Source of the DNA: a bacterium
Lineage (GTDB): Bacteria > Electryoneota > B3-LCP
Length of the DNA: 35,079 nt
Reading direction: 5' to 3'
Assembly (NCBI GenBank): GCA_018812585.1
Contig: JAHJDJ010000162.1
Location: 1-35,079, forward strand
Made by a program: the position numbers and the translations under genes. Within the stretch, counting starts at the first letter, position 1; each line of letters opens with the position of its first letter. Positions 1 through 9,451 of this stretch are shown in pieces. The notes under the pieces were generated by a model. That model was not told where the DNA came from and made no database searches. It worked only from the letters and a program-made list of their open reading frames with translations.

Positions 1-1
1 C

Positions 2-1966
2 ATGCCCTGCACAGTTTATGATGACCTGCGGACGTTTCAGGAAGTAACCGGCTGCCAGCAAGTAACCTTCCTGTTAAACGGCCTGATGGATAGTTCTGCC
101 CCACAATTTCGACAGCTCGTACAACAGGTGGGGGATGAACTGGGAATCAATGTATCCGTCATCCCGATAGGTGATTCGGTTGAAGAGGTCATCTCACAAA
201 TTCCTGAAGGAACTGACGCAGTCTATGTTGGCGCGGCTTATCATCTCCCCGATGCAGAGTTCGACAAATTGGTCCGCTATTCTATCGATCAGAAATTACC
301 CAGTTTCTCTGTGATGGGCAAGGCAGACGTTAGTCGGGGAATTTATATGGGGCTCTCTGGAGATGACTTTTTTGACCGCACCGCGCGTCGTGCAGCCTTG
401 AACCTGCAGCGCATTCTTTTCGGGGAGGAACCCGGCGAAATACCGGTGGCATTTTCCCTGGGGAAGCGATTGTCGATCAATATGACCACCGCACGCGCCA
501 TCGGGCGTTTTCCGACATGGGCAATACTGACTGAAGCCGATCTGATTTCCGAAAAACGCGAAGATATCTCCCGTCAACTGACGCTCGCTCAGGCGATTCG
601 TGAAGCAATGACCGCTAATCTGGAATTAATGGTTCAGGATTACGCCGTCCAGGCTGGCGCTCAAGATGTGAAAAATGCCTGGTCAAACCTGCTGCCTCAT
701 GTTGACATCGGCGCTGCGGGGGTGCTCATCGATGATGACCGAGCCGCCGCCAGTTTCGGCCAGCAGGCAGAAAAGAGTCTGACCGGATCTGGTACTTTGA
801 CACAAGTCCTCTTCTCCGAACCTGCCCTGGCGAATTTGTCAATCCAGAAGAAATTACAGATTGCACGGACAGCCGAAAGAGAGCTGAAGAGGCTGGATAT
901 CGCTTTAGCAGCCGCTACAGCCTACCTGAACGTCCTGCGGACAAAAACGGTAGAACGGATTCAAAAGGATAACCTGAAGCTGACCCGATCAAATTTAGAA
1001 GCAGCCCAGGTGCGCGATGCCATCGGCGTCGCGGGCCCGGCAGAGGTCTTTCGCTGGGAAGCAGAAATCGCCAACAGCCGTTTAGCGGTCATCGAAGGGA
1101 ATTCTCAACGAAACCTGGCAGAGATGGAACTGAACCGCATCCTGGATCGCCCCCTGGAAGATCCCTTTAAAACCATTGAAGCCGATCTACATGATCCGGA
1201 ACTACTGCTATCCTATGAGCGTCTTTTCCATTACATCGACAATCCCTGGACATTCGATGTCGTGCGGGATTACCTGGTCGAACGCGGTCTGGAAAATTCA
1301 CCAGAGTTGAAACAACTGGATGCTTTAATCGATGCCGTTAAACGCCGTAAAACCTCAGCGACACATGCTTTTTATACGCCAACTCTGGGATTGCAGGCGG
1401 ACGTTTCTCAGCTCTGGTGGGAAGATGGGGAAGGCACCGAAGGTCTTGATCTGGGCGAGCAGATGCCATTTTCTTTCCCCGCAGCAGACGATAATAATTG
1501 GAGTGTGGGAGTCAACCTCTCTTTTCCCCTCTTTTCCGGCGGCGCGAAGCAGGCTGAACGAATTCAAGCAAGCCGTGAACTTCAGCGTCTCGAAATACAG
1601 CGGGCGTCCATCGCGGATCAAATCGAGCAGAGAATCCGTTCGGCATTACACATTGCCGGAGCTTCGTATGCAGGGATAGGCTTGTCGCAAAGCGCCGCTC
1701 AGGCAGCAGATCAATCCTTAAATTTAGTGCTCAATGCCTACGGTCAGGGCAGCGTGTCCATCCTGGAGCTGTTGGATGCGCAAAACGCGGCGCTGGTCGG
1801 CAATCAAATGGCAGCCAATTCAATCTTCAACTTCCTGAACGATTATATGCAGGTTCAAAGAGCCGTCGGCGCTTTTGACATTTTGCGCACCCCGGCACAA
1901 AATCTGGAAGACCTGGAAGGACTCGAAAAGTACCTGTACGACAATGATGCGCTTCCCAAGCAGTAA
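2..1966 (+). CDS. TolC-family outer-membrane efflux protein fused to an N-terminal ABC substrate-binding-like domain (5' partial)
   Basis: The frame is open at the window edge, so the ATG at base 2 is probably internal and the gene starts upstream. Residues about 15-165 look like the second lobe of the 'ABC transporter substrate binding protein' family (PF04392 type): alternating strands and helices, with a GIYMGLSGDDFFDRTARRAA segment. Residues about 190-640 are a TolC/OEP efflux channel: long Ala/Gln/Glu-rich helices in two similar halves, and the usual Gly/Ser-rich hairpin near AYGQGSVSILELLDAQNAAL. It should form the outer-membrane duct of the tripartite pump made with the next two genes, which follow at 48 and 14 bases. 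The fusion is unusual, since TolC proteins normally carry only the channel domain. The first lobe and signal peptide would lie outside the window. The TolC assignment is firm; the N-terminal domain is by pattern. Confidence 0.85.
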   Translation: MPCTVYDDLRTFQEVTGCQQVTFLLNGLMDSSAPQFRQLVQQVGDELGINVSVIPIGDSVEEVISQIPEGTDAVYVGAAYHLPDAEFDKLVRYSIDQKLPSFSVMGKADVSRGIYMGLSGDDFFDRTARRAALNLQRILFGEEPGEIPVAFSLGKRLSINMTTARAIGRFPTWAILTEADLISEKREDISRQLTLAQAIREAMTANLELMVQDYAVQAGAQDVKNAWSNLLPHVDIGAAGVLIDDDRAAASFGQQAEKSLTGSGTLTQVLFSEPALANLSIQKKLQIARTAERELKRLDIALAAATAYLNVLRTKTVERIQKDNLKLTRSNLEAAQVRDAIGVAGPAEVFRWEAEIANSRLAVIEGNSQRNLAEMELNRILDRPLEDPFKTIEADLHDPELLLSYERLFHYIDNPWTFDVVRDYLVERGLENSPELKQLDALIDAVKRRKTSATHAFYTPTLGLQADVSQLWWEDGEGTEGLDLGEQMPFSFPAADDNNWSVGVNLSFPLFSGGAKQAERIQASRELQRLEIQRASIADQIEQRIRSALHIAGASYAGIGLSQSAAQAADQSLNLVLNAYGQGSVSILELLDAQNAALVGNQMAANSIFNFLNDYMQVQRAVGAFDILRTPAQNLEDLEGLEKYLYDNDALPKQ

Positions 1967-2014
1967 TATCACCTGAACAGGTTGCATTAGAAGATATAAT
2001 TCTGAGGATAAACA

Positions 2015-3106
2015 ATGAAATCGATTTATACAACTGTACCGCTGGCCTTGTTGATCCTTGCCGTTCTGCAGGCAGGATGCGGAAGAAAAGAGGAGGCGGG
2101 CGAACCTATTATCCGACCGGTCCGATATGAACAGGTATTTATGACCGGTGGAACGAGAATGCGCACTTTTTCAGGTTCCGCGCAAGCAGGCACAGAAACC
2201 AACTTAAGCTTCAAAGTGCCAGGAACTGTGAAACAATTCGCGGTGAAAGTTGGCGACACGATCAAGAAAAATCAGGTCATCGCTAAACTGGACCCGCAGG
2301 ATTACGATTTGCGGGTGCAGGAAGCTGAAGCCGCCCTGCAGCAGGCGATGGCTCAGGCGCGTAACGCCAATGCCACTTACGCTCGTGTGCGCGAACTCTA
2401 TGAAAATCGCACCTCATCGAAAAGTGATCTGGACGCCGCCCGCGCGGGAAGCGAATCGGCGGAAGCGGCTGTTCGTTCTATCGAAAAGCGCCTGGAACTG
2501 GCTAGACTGCAAGTTGATTATACTACCTTACGCGCCCCGGCAGACGGTTCCATCGCTTCTGTCATGACCGAAGTCAACGAAAATGTAGCCGCAGGCAAGG
2601 CAGTCATCGTATTAACGTCGGGGAAGCAGCCTGAAGTGAAAATCACCATCCCGGGAGTGATGATCGCTCAAGTGAAATCCGGCAGTTCTGCCAGCGTCTC
2701 CTTCGATGCGATTCAGAATCGCACTTTCCAGGCGACTGTGACGGAAGTCGGTGTGACGGCGACTGGATTCGAGACGACTTATCCGGTCATCATCCGGCTG
2801 GATGAAGAGACAGATGCGGTTCGCCCGGGAATGGCTGCGAATGTATCTTTTCGTTTTGAAACAAGTACCGCACGTGAACGTATATTGGTGCCATCTGTCG
2901 CGGTTGCTGAAGACCGGCAGGGGCGCTACGTTTTTATCGTTGAACCAGGTGAAGATGATCTGGGTATCGCACGCCGCAAAAAAGTGCAAATTGGAGAGCT
3001 GACCGAAGAGGGTCTGGAAGTGCTGGAAGGGTTACAGGAAGGTGAGCTGCTTATCACCGCCGGAGTAACTCGTATTGTCGATGGTCAAAAAGTCAGACTC
3101 CTCTAA
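2015..3106 (+). CDS. RND efflux periplasmic adaptor (membrane fusion protein), lipoprotein
   Basis: This 363-residue HlyD/AcrA-type adaptor bridges the inner-membrane pump and the TolC channel. The N-terminus is a lipoprotein-type signal: a hydrophobic stretch ending LQAGC, with Cys22 as the likely lipidated residue (the -3 position is Gln, so the lipobox is imperfect). A lipoyl/biotinyl half-motif follows (VPGTVKQFAVKVGDTIKKNQ, about residues 68-87), then an alpha-helical coiled-coil hairpin (about 100-165), the second lipoyl half (YTTLRAPADGSIA) and the beta-barrel and membrane-proximal domains. Length is normal for the family. A GAGG Shine-Dalgarno lies 7 bases before the ATG. It is clearly co-transcribed with its neighbours. 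Substrate cannot be read from sequence. Confidence 0.93.
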   Translation: MKSIYTTVPLALLILAVLQAGCGRKEEAGEPIIRPVRYEQVFMTGGTRMRTFSGSAQAGTETNLSFKVPGTVKQFAVKVGDTIKKNQVIAKLDPQDYDLRVQEAEAALQQAMAQARNANATYARVRELYENRTSSKSDLDAARAGSESAEAAVRSIEKRLELARLQVDYTTLRAPADGSIASVMTEVNENVAAGKAVIVLTSGKQPEVKITIPGVMIAQVKSGSSASVSFDAIQNRTFQATVTEVGVTATGFETTYPVIIRLDEETDAVRPGMAANVSFRFETSTARERILVPSVAVAEDRQGRYVFIVEPGEDDLGIARRKKVQIGELTEEGLEVLEGLQEGELLITAGVTRIVDGQKVRLL

Positions 3107-3120
3107 CGGAAGGAAGAACG

Positions 3121-6100
3121 ATGTCTATTACAAAATTCGCCATAGAAAAAGACCGGATCACCTGGGTGGCCATCTTTGTGACTGTTTTTGCCGGCTGGGG
3201 CGCTTATCAATCCCTGCCGCGCTCAGAAGATCCCGGATTTACAATTCGCATTGCCCAGATCGTGACAATTTTCCCCGGAGCCAGCCCGGAACGCGTGGAA
3301 AACCTGGTCACCGATAAACTGGAAGCGGTAATCCAAGAAATCCCGGAACTGAAGTTCGTCACCAGTGAATCCCGCTCAGGCATATCGCTGATCTATGTCG
3401 AAATTCAGGAAAAATACAAGGAGATGCAACCCATCTGGGACAATCTCCGGCGAAAAGTAGATCGCGCCAGCGCGGAATTACCAGCGGATGCGCACCGACC
3501 TGTCGTCAACGATGAATTTGGTGATGTTTTCGGTATAATTCTAACGCTGACAGGCGAGGGATTCAACTATGTTGAATTGAAAGACGTTGCAGATCAGGTG
3601 CGCGACGTTTTCCTGAATGTTTCCGACGTGGCTAAAGTTGACATCTATGGCGCGCAGGAAGAGCGCATCTTCATTGAATATGACAACACCCAGCTTGCAC
3701 AATTGCAGATTTCATCTTCCCAACTGCAAAAAACGTTGCAAGCGCAAAATATCCTCTTCCCAGGTGGGCGAGTCACAAGCGGAACAGAACGGATCATTTT
3801 AGAGCCCTCGGGCAGCTTTGATTCTATTGAAGATCTGCAAAAAACTATCCTGAGTCTTCCCGGGCAGAGTGACGTTCTCTATCTGGGAGATATCGCGCAT
3901 GTTTATCGCGGTTACGTTGATCCACCGATTTCTAAAATGCGCTTTAAGGGTACTCCCAGTTTGGGGATCGGAATTTCGATGCGTGAAGGCGGCAACATCA
4001 TCAACATGGGTGATGAAATCCGTGAAATCGTTGCCACTCTCCAGACTCAATACCCCATCGGCATCGAATTTGATTTTGTCGCTTTTCAACCGGATGAAGC
4101 CAACAAATCAACAAGGCGCTTCAGCAGCAACCTCCTGCAGGCGATTGTCATCGTCGTATTGGTGATGATGTTTACCCTGGGATTAAGAACCGGCTTGATT
4201 GTCTCATCGTTGATTCCAGTCGCTGTTCTCCTGGCCCTGGCGGTGATGAAAACAGTGGGCATAGGGATGAATATGATCTCCCTGTCAGCATTGATCATTT
4301 CACTTGGCCTGTTGGTCGATAACGCTATCGTGATGTCGGAATTGATCATGGTCTCCATGCAGGAAGGGATGCCGCGCAAGGAAGCCGCTATCGCTGCCGC
4401 CAAAGAGCTGCGTGTGCCCCTGCTAACCGCATCGCTGACTACCACAGCCGCTTTCATGCCTGTCGCATTGGCGGAGTCAGCCTCAGCCGAATACACCAGC
4501 GTTCTCTTCTATGTCACAGGCATAACTCTACTTGGATCGTGGTTGCTCTCACTGACAATGATACCATTGATGTGTGTGCTTTTTGTCAAAGTTAAGCAGA
4601 AATCAAAAGAAGAAACTTATGATTCGGGTTTCTATCGGGCTTACCGCGGGACTCTGCTGGCTTTGATCCGGCATCCCATCTTAAGCATCATCGGGATTGT
4701 TTTGTTCTTTATCGGGGGAATTCAGTTAGGAAAATTTGTGCCTAATATCTTTTTTCCTCATTCTGACCGTGCTTTCCTGACCGCGACGCTGAAACTGCCA
4801 GTGGGGACGCCCATCGAAATAACCGAAGCAATGATGGATGACCTGGAAACCTTCATGCACGATTCGCTAATGATAAATAATACCAGAGTCGACGGCATCA
4901 CAAATTGGGCGAGCTTCATTGGCCAGGGCGGACCCAGATTCTATCTTTCCATCAATCCCGAACCGCAGGCTGAAGAGCTGGCCTACATGCTGATCAATGC
5001 CACCACTCGCCTTGCGGCTGATGCTGCGAAGGAGAAGCTTGAACGCTATTGCCTTACACATTTCCCAGACCTGAATCCGCTGATCAATCCGCTGGATTAC
5101 GGTCCACCGGTTATGGCTCCAGTGCAAATCAGGCTGTCGGGTGAATCGGAGGACCAGCTTTTCCAGATTGTGGAAAACGTCAAAGGAAAGCTTGCTGAAA
5201 CTCCCGGGACAAAGAACATTTCTGATAACTGGGGTCCGCGCATCAAGAAGATTCTGGTCAATATCGATCAGGCGAGAGCGCGGCGCGCAGGAGTCACCAG
5301 TATGGATGTGGCGGTCAGCTTACAGTCCATCCTGAGTGGTATTGAAATCACACAATTTCGTGAAGATGACAAGGTCATCCCGATCACATTGCGCGCTACG
5401 GAGGCGGATCGACAGGATCTGGGGAAGTTGGAGACACTGGATATCTATTCACAATCTACGGGTCGAACGGTCTCCCTGAAGCAGGTCGCCGATTTGAAGG
5501 TTGTCTGGCAGCCTTCCAAGATTTTACGGCGGGATCGCATTAAGACGGTTACAGTGGAATGCTATAACGAAGCCGGTTTCACGGCGATGGACATTTACGG
5601 CGTCATAACACCCTGGTTCGATCAACAGCAGGCTAACTGGCCGGTGGGATACAAGTACGAATTCGGAGGTGAATTGGAATCTTCCGTCGAATCACAGCGC
5701 TCCATCATGGCCAAGATGCCTCTGGCCATGGCGGTGATTATATTGCTGCTGGTAGTACAGTTCAACAGTCTACGCCGTCCGACCATCATTCTACTGACCA
5801 TCCCGCTGGCGTTTGTCGGCATCAATTTCGGTCTGGTGGTAACCGGTAAATCATTTGGATTTATGACCTTGTTGGGGATGATATCATTGATCGGTATCGT
5901 CATCAATAATGCCATTGTGCTGTTGGATCGAATAAAAATCGAGATAGAAGAGTTGGGTCTGGATCCTCATCGCGCGGTTATCGACGCGGCTCAAAAGAGG
6001 CTGCGCCCCATTCTTCTGACCACAGCCACCACCATGGGCGGCATGATGCCGCTCTGGTTCAGTGGCGGCCCGTTGTTTTCGTCGTTAGCAGTAGCGATCA

Positions 6101-6198
6101 TCTTCGGGTTGTTATTCGCTACGCTGCTGACCCTCGGCGTCGTACCGATCTTGTATTCGCTCTTTTTCAGGTTGAATTTCAAGAACTTTGAATACTAA
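3121..6198 (+). CDS. RND-family inner-membrane efflux transporter (AcrB/HAE-1 type)
   Basis: This 1025-residue proton-driven exporter is the inner-membrane engine of the tripartite pump. It has the RND duplicated plan: one N-terminal membrane helix, a large periplasmic loop, a six-helix bundle (about residues 335-480), helix 7 near 525, a second periplasmic loop and a final bundle (about 865-1015). In TM4 the proton-relay region reads LLVDNAIVMSE, so the first Asp of AcrB's Asp-Asp pair is kept and the second is Asn. In TM10 the AcrB Lys position reads IVINNAIVLLD, that is Asn. Such VDNAIV/NNAIV variants are common in divergent RND subfamilies. A GGAAGG Shine-Dalgarno precedes the ATG. The gene ends 21 bases before a strong terminator. 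Confidence 0.95.
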   Translation: MSITKFAIEKDRITWVAIFVTVFAGWGAYQSLPRSEDPGFTIRIAQIVTIFPGASPERVENLVTDKLEAVIQEIPELKFVTSESRSGISLIYVEIQEKYKEMQPIWDNLRRKVDRASAELPADAHRPVVNDEFGDVFGIILTLTGEGFNYVELKDVADQVRDVFLNVSDVAKVDIYGAQEERIFIEYDNTQLAQLQISSSQLQKTLQAQNILFPGGRVTSGTERIILEPSGSFDSIEDLQKTILSLPGQSDVLYLGDIAHVYRGYVDPPISKMRFKGTPSLGIGISMREGGNIINMGDEIREIVATLQTQYPIGIEFDFVAFQPDEANKSTRRFSSNLLQAIVIVVLVMMFTLGLRTGLIVSSLIPVAVLLALAVMKTVGIGMNMISLSALIISLGLLVDNAIVMSELIMVSMQEGMPRKEAAIAAAKELRVPLLTASLTTTAAFMPVALAESASAEYTSVLFYVTGITLLGSWLLSLTMIPLMCVLFVKVKQKSKEETYDSGFYRAYRGTLLALIRHPILSIIGIVLFFIGGIQLGKFVPNIFFPHSDRAFLTATLKLPVGTPIEITEAMMDDLETFMHDSLMINNTRVDGITNWASFIGQGGPRFYLSINPEPQAEELAYMLINATTRLAADAAKEKLERYCLTHFPDLNPLINPLDYGPPVMAPVQIRLSGESEDQLFQIVENVKGKLAETPGTKNISDNWGPRIKKILVNIDQARARRAGVTSMDVAVSLQSILSGIEITQFREDDKVIPITLRATEADRQDLGKLETLDIYSQSTGRTVSLKQVADLKVVWQPSKILRRDRIKTVTVECYNEAGFTAMDIYGVITPWFDQQQANWPVGYKYEFGGELESSVESQRSIMAKMPLAMAVIILLLVVQFNSLRRPTIILLTIPLAFVGINFGLVVTGKSFGFMTLLGMISLIGIVINNAIVLLDRIKIEIEELGLDPHRAVIDAAQKRLRPILLTTATTMGGMMPLWFSGGPLFSSLAVAIIFGLLFATLLTLGVVPILYSLFFRLNFKNFEY

Positions 6199-6219
6199 CC
6201 CTGATCAGTACCGTAAACC

Positions 6220-6247
6220 AAAAGCCCCCGATTGCAGGGGGCTTTTT
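6220..6247. terminator. Bidirectional rho-independent terminator
   Basis: A ten-base stem, AAAAGCCCCC at 6220-6229, pairs with GGGGGCTTTT at 6237-6246 around a 7-base loop. It has a T run on the plus strand and an A run on the left, so it can work in both directions. It sits between the convergent RND transporter gene and the activase gene. Confidence 0.93.
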
Positions 6248-6275
6248 CAATGTTTGAGTTAGCTCGATAATTGGT

Positions 6276-7058
6276 TTACACGATCCCCTCCAACGCAATA
6301 ATCGCCGCGCCTAATGCGCCCGCATATTCAGGCATCTCCGGGACTTGCATCTCAAATCCTAAAACAGCGCTCAACTCCCTGACCATACAGCGGTTCCGGG
6401 CGACGCCTCCGGAAAAAGCTCCGGGAGCCTGCGGATGCAGCGATTTCGCCATCTGCGCCACGCGCTGCGCGATAGAGCGGTGGACACCGTTGGCAATATT
6501 CTCTTTGCGTACCCCCTCAGCCAACAACGATAGCACTTCACTTTCAGCAAATACCGTGCAGATCGACGAGATCTGCACGGGATCAGTGGAAGCAAATGCC
6601 AACTCAGCGAAATCCGCCACAGGCAGATCCATGGTCATCGCTAAAAACTCTAAGAATTTACCGCTGCCCGCGGCGCAACGGTCATTCATGGCAAAGTCGA
6701 AGACCAATCCTTCTTCATCGATCATGATCGCTTTGGAATCCTGTCCTCCAATATCGATCAATGTTCTCGTTCCCGGCAATAAGTATGAAACGCCTCTGGC
6801 ATGGGCTGTTATCTCCGTGATGGCCTTATCTGCGAACGAGGCAGTCGCACGCCCGTAACCAGTTACCACTATCCGCTCCACCAGATCAATCTGAGTCGTT
6901 CCTTTAACTTCATCGAACGCCTTCTGTGCGCTCTTTTCCGGCGACCAGCCGGTGGGGATCAAGGTCTTTCCCAGAACGGCGCTGCCATCCCAGATGACAG
7001 CTTTCGTGGTGCGGGAACCGATATCGATACCAGCAACTGATTTACCATTGGAAATCAT
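6276..7058 (-). CDS. 2-hydroxyacyl-CoA dehydratase / benzoyl-CoA reductase-type ATP-dependent activase (HgdC-like)
   Basis: A 260-residue ASKHA-fold ATPase of the BadF/BadG/HgdC family. These are homodimers with a bridging [4Fe-4S] cluster that use ATP to drive a low-potential electron into a dehydratase-type partner. All hallmarks are visible: phosphate-1 loop DIGSRTTKAVI (about 12-22), GYGR (67-70), phosphate-2 loop DIGGQDSKAI (102-111), cluster cysteines in NDRCAAGSGKF (Cys128) and CTVFAESEV (Cys167), and the adenosine loop GGVARN (217-222). Length is typical. It is the last gene of the operon and overlaps the upstream UroD-type gene by 17 bases. Its natural partners are the two dehydratase-family subunits encoded upstream (8069-10509). 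Confidence 0.92.
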   Translation of the reverse strand: MISNGKSVAGIDIGSRTTKAVIWDGSAVLGKTLIPTGWSPEKSAQKAFDEVKGTTQIDLVERIVVTGYGRATASFADKAITEITAHARGVSYLLPGTRTLIDIGGQDSKAIMIDEEGLVFDFAMNDRCAAGSGKFLEFLAMTMDLPVADFAELAFASTDPVQISSICTVFAESEVLSLLAEGVRKENIANGVHRSIAQRVAQMAKSLHPQAPGAFSGGVARNRCMVRELSAVLGFEMQVPEMPEYAGALGAAIIALEGIV

Positions 7059-8079
7059 AATGCGCCTGTTTCCCGACTTGAATTAACGCCTGCAGCTTTT
7101 CCGGTTGGCATTTGATAGGGACTTCACAACCGGTTGATAATACAAATCCTTTTGGATTGGGAATTCCTTGTGATAAAATCCGATGTGTGCAATCGGAAAT
7201 CACTTGATGACTGGAAGGCAGTAAACTACTGGGTGACAGATTGCCAACCAGTCTCACCCTCTCCCCCATTTCAGCGACCGCCTGCGGCAGTTCAGCTTGA
7301 TCCAGACTGAAAAGGTCCGCCCCGCTTTGCGGAATAAGATCCAGCATTTTGGAAGTGTCACCGCACACATGCAGCGTGATATCCAGATCATAGCGGTGCA
7401 GATAGCTGATAAGTTTTACCTGATAGGGCAGAGCGAACTCTTGATAAGTCCGTCGTGATATCACACTACCGGAGGCCAGGGGATCGACCAGCACGGGTAA
7501 GGCTCCTGCTAAAACGCATGCATCGCAGAAGCGGATCGCCGCCTGCAGGGAAATATCCAGAATTGCATGCGCTGCCTCTGGAGCTAAAACCGTATCCATT
7601 AAAAACTCTTCCACGCCGCGCAGTCCGGCGGCTGTCGTAAAAGAGCAGGGAATAAACGCGAAGATGGGCAAAATATCCCCGGCAGCCTCATACATGGTAT
7701 CAATCGCATCGAGGTATACGGATAGCCTGCCCGTAGACCCTGGATCTGGCGCCTGCAATTTTTCGATCTGATTATGATTATCAATAATGGGCTGATCCAA
7801 AATGGGGACGTCATATTGGCGGTAATGATAACGGCTGCCCATTGCTTCCGCGATGATCCCAACTTCTGAAAAGACGGAAAGCCCCTCATGGCCATACTTC
7901 CGCTGAGCAGCCAACTGCGCTTCCGCCATGACCTTGCCGTTGGTGACGTAGGTCGTCAGATCGCAGCCGTACACTGCCGCTGCGTGAGCGGTCACCAGTG
8001 GATAAACCGGCGGCCGGTCAGGAATTTCGTCGATCAGCAGCAGCCCCCAGCGTTCGCGAGGATTCATTTCACCCGGCAC
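7042..8079 (-). CDS. UroD/MtaA-family methyltransferase (second copy)
   Basis: A 345-residue uroporphyrinogen-decarboxylase-superfamily protein of the corrinoid methyltransferase branch. The zinc motif of MtaA/MtbA-type enzymes is present: His237-x-Cys239 in LHVCGD and a distal Cys318 in STGCEVP. This argues for methyl transfer to a thiol or from a corrinoid, not haem synthesis. The N-terminal NPRERW also fits the family. The chosen start is a GTG at 8079 with GAGG 7 bases upstream; an ATG at 8067, one base past the upstream stop, is a close alternative. It overlaps the genes on both sides. It is only distantly similar to the other UroD-type protein of this operon, so it probably handles a different donor or acceptor. 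Confidence 0.87.
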   Translation of the reverse strand: MPGEMNPRERWGLLLIDEIPDRPPVYPLVTAHAAAVYGCDLTTYVTNGKVMAEAQLAAQRKYGHEGLSVFSEVGIIAEAMGSRYHYRQYDVPILDQPIIDNHNQIEKLQAPDPGSTGRLSVYLDAIDTMYEAAGDILPIFAFIPCSFTTAAGLRGVEEFLMDTVLAPEAAHAILDISLQAAIRFCDACVLAGALPVLVDPLASGSVISRRTYQEFALPYQVKLISYLHRYDLDITLHVCGDTSKMLDLIPQSGADLFSLDQAELPQAVAEMGERVRLVGNLSPSSLLPSSHQVISDCTHRILSQGIPNPKGFVLSTGCEVPIKCQPEKLQALIQVGKQAHYDFQW

Positions 8080-9451
8080 GGCGCGACCTCCTCATGCGTA
8101 ATGATTCGATAAACGCCTCCATGCGGTTGTTAATCTGAGACTGAAGCTGCTTTTTCCCGGGCGCAACCACGTCAAACGCCAGCACAGGAACCCCCTCTTT
8201 TCGTACCGCGTCGATAATCGGCCGGGTTTCATAAGGACAATGCGTCGATGCAAAGATCCCCGAAATAATGACGCCATCGGCCTTAGCACGGCGAACCTGA
8301 TCCACTACTAAATCAACTCTGAATCTGGATGACCCCATTAGCGATCCCGCCAGTTGACCCTCTGCGAGGTTTTCAAAGACGTCTCCTTCCGTTTTCAGAG
8401 CTGGTGTAGACTGATTGATGACGTATTCCGATCCCACTATACGAGCGCCTAAATCTTCGGCGTAATTTTGCAGAATCGGATCCGCGGGCGGCGTGACCCA
8501 GACGATGCGCAGTGGTTGATCAGGATACCCATTCTGCTGTTCGACCCGCGCCTTCATCTCGTCCCGAAATGCTCCCAAAACGGCTGTACATTCTTCCAGA
8601 TCGCCGTAATAGGATAGCGCCGCAAACTCGACGTTCATCATCTCCATGCCGCCCATGGGATTAGGTCCGGTGGTCGCCGCGAGATCCTTTACTTCGGAGA
8701 TTAGTGACCTGATAAGGTTGACCTTTCCGACTGTTTCATGGAGCCGATCTTCACTGAATGAATGACCCGTAACTGCTTCCAGCCGCGTGGCCACTTCGCG
8801 ATAGCGGTCTGCTAAAAATGAGAGCTGCCTCTGCTGATTGCCGGGGATGGTATCTCGCGCGGGCAGTTCCAGGTAATAAACGTCGTTGCCGATAAATTCC
8901 GTTCCTGACATCACCGCAGCCATATCATCGCACGTCGCGCCGACAGTCCCTATAATCAAATTCGGTTTGGGAAAATAGGCCCGCTTCGAAAATGCTCCCA
9001 GTGCCGCACGCACAAAACAGCAGTCCTCCCCCATCCCAAGCTGCCCGGCTTCATTAAAAAGCACCCGGCTTTCCATTAAGAAAGGCGTCCACCAGAGGCA
9101 GTCAGGGTAAAAAGCTACGGTGTCAGGGAAGGAATAAACCAGTGGGGTGATAGCGCCTAAATCACCCACCACCGCCACGACTTTCATCCCAGCCTGACGC
9201 GCTCGATAGATCCGCTCACTTTCTGAAAGCACAAATCCCCAGAGGCGAAGCGCGGCAGGGGAGTTGTCAAATTTCATCTTTCGCAGCAGCCGGTTACCGT
9301 AGACGGCATGCGTGGAAGGAGGAAAAAGGTATTGCGACCACTCAGCGTCAGGCAGATGATGGTAATAGCGCGTGTTTTTTACCCGTTCATCCGGTATCTC
9401 TTTGAACAGCTCATGCCACTGCCGGTAATTGATTTGCTTCGCCGGAATCAC
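8069..9451 (-). CDS. 2-hydroxyacyl-CoA dehydratase D-component family protein, large subunit-like
   Basis: A 460-residue member of the HgdA/HgdB, BcrB/BcrC and double-cubane protein superfamily. Cluster-ligand positions are kept: Cys144/Cys145 in EDCCFVRAALG, Cys174 in ATCDDM, and Cys405 in ASTHCPYE. It is longer than its upstream partner by an N-terminal extension of roughly 100 residues. It starts at a GTG that overlaps the partner's stop (GTGA), which implies translational coupling and a heterodimer. Known relatives dehydrate 2-hydroxyacyl-CoAs, reduce benzoyl-CoA or carry a double-cubane cluster. No CoA-transferase or acyl-CoA enzyme is nearby, so a CoA substrate is doubtful. Confidence 0.85.
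   Translation of the reverse strand: MIPAKQINYRQWHELFKEIPDERVKNTRYYHHLPDAEWSQYLFPPSTHAVYGNRLLRKMKFDNSPAALRLWGFVLSESERIYRARQAGMKVVAVVGDLGAITPLVYSFPDTVAFYPDCLWWTPFLMESRVLFNEAGQLGMGEDCCFVRAALGAFSKRAYFPKPNLIIGTVGATCDDMAAVMSGTEFIGNDVYYLELPARDTIPGNQQRQLSFLADRYREVATRLEAVTGHSFSEDRLHETVGKVNLIRSLISEVKDLAATTGPNPMGGMEMMNVEFAALSYYGDLEECTAVLGAFRDEMKARVEQQNGYPDQPLRIVWVTPPADPILQNYAEDLGARIVGSEYVINQSTPALKTEGDVFENLAEGQLAGSLMGSSRFRVDLVVDQVRRAKADGVIISGIFASTHCPYETRPIIDAVRKEGVPVLAFDVVAPGKKQLQSQINNRMEAFIESLRMRRSRRAG

Noticed and set aside
2869-2882. CACGTG core inside the adaptor gene as a third parS
   Set aside because: Only the central hexamer matches; the flanking arms do not follow the consensus.
6271-6858. 195-codon plus-strand frame opposite the activase gene
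   Set aside because: It is a shadow of the well-supported minus-strand activase, with no recognisable domain.
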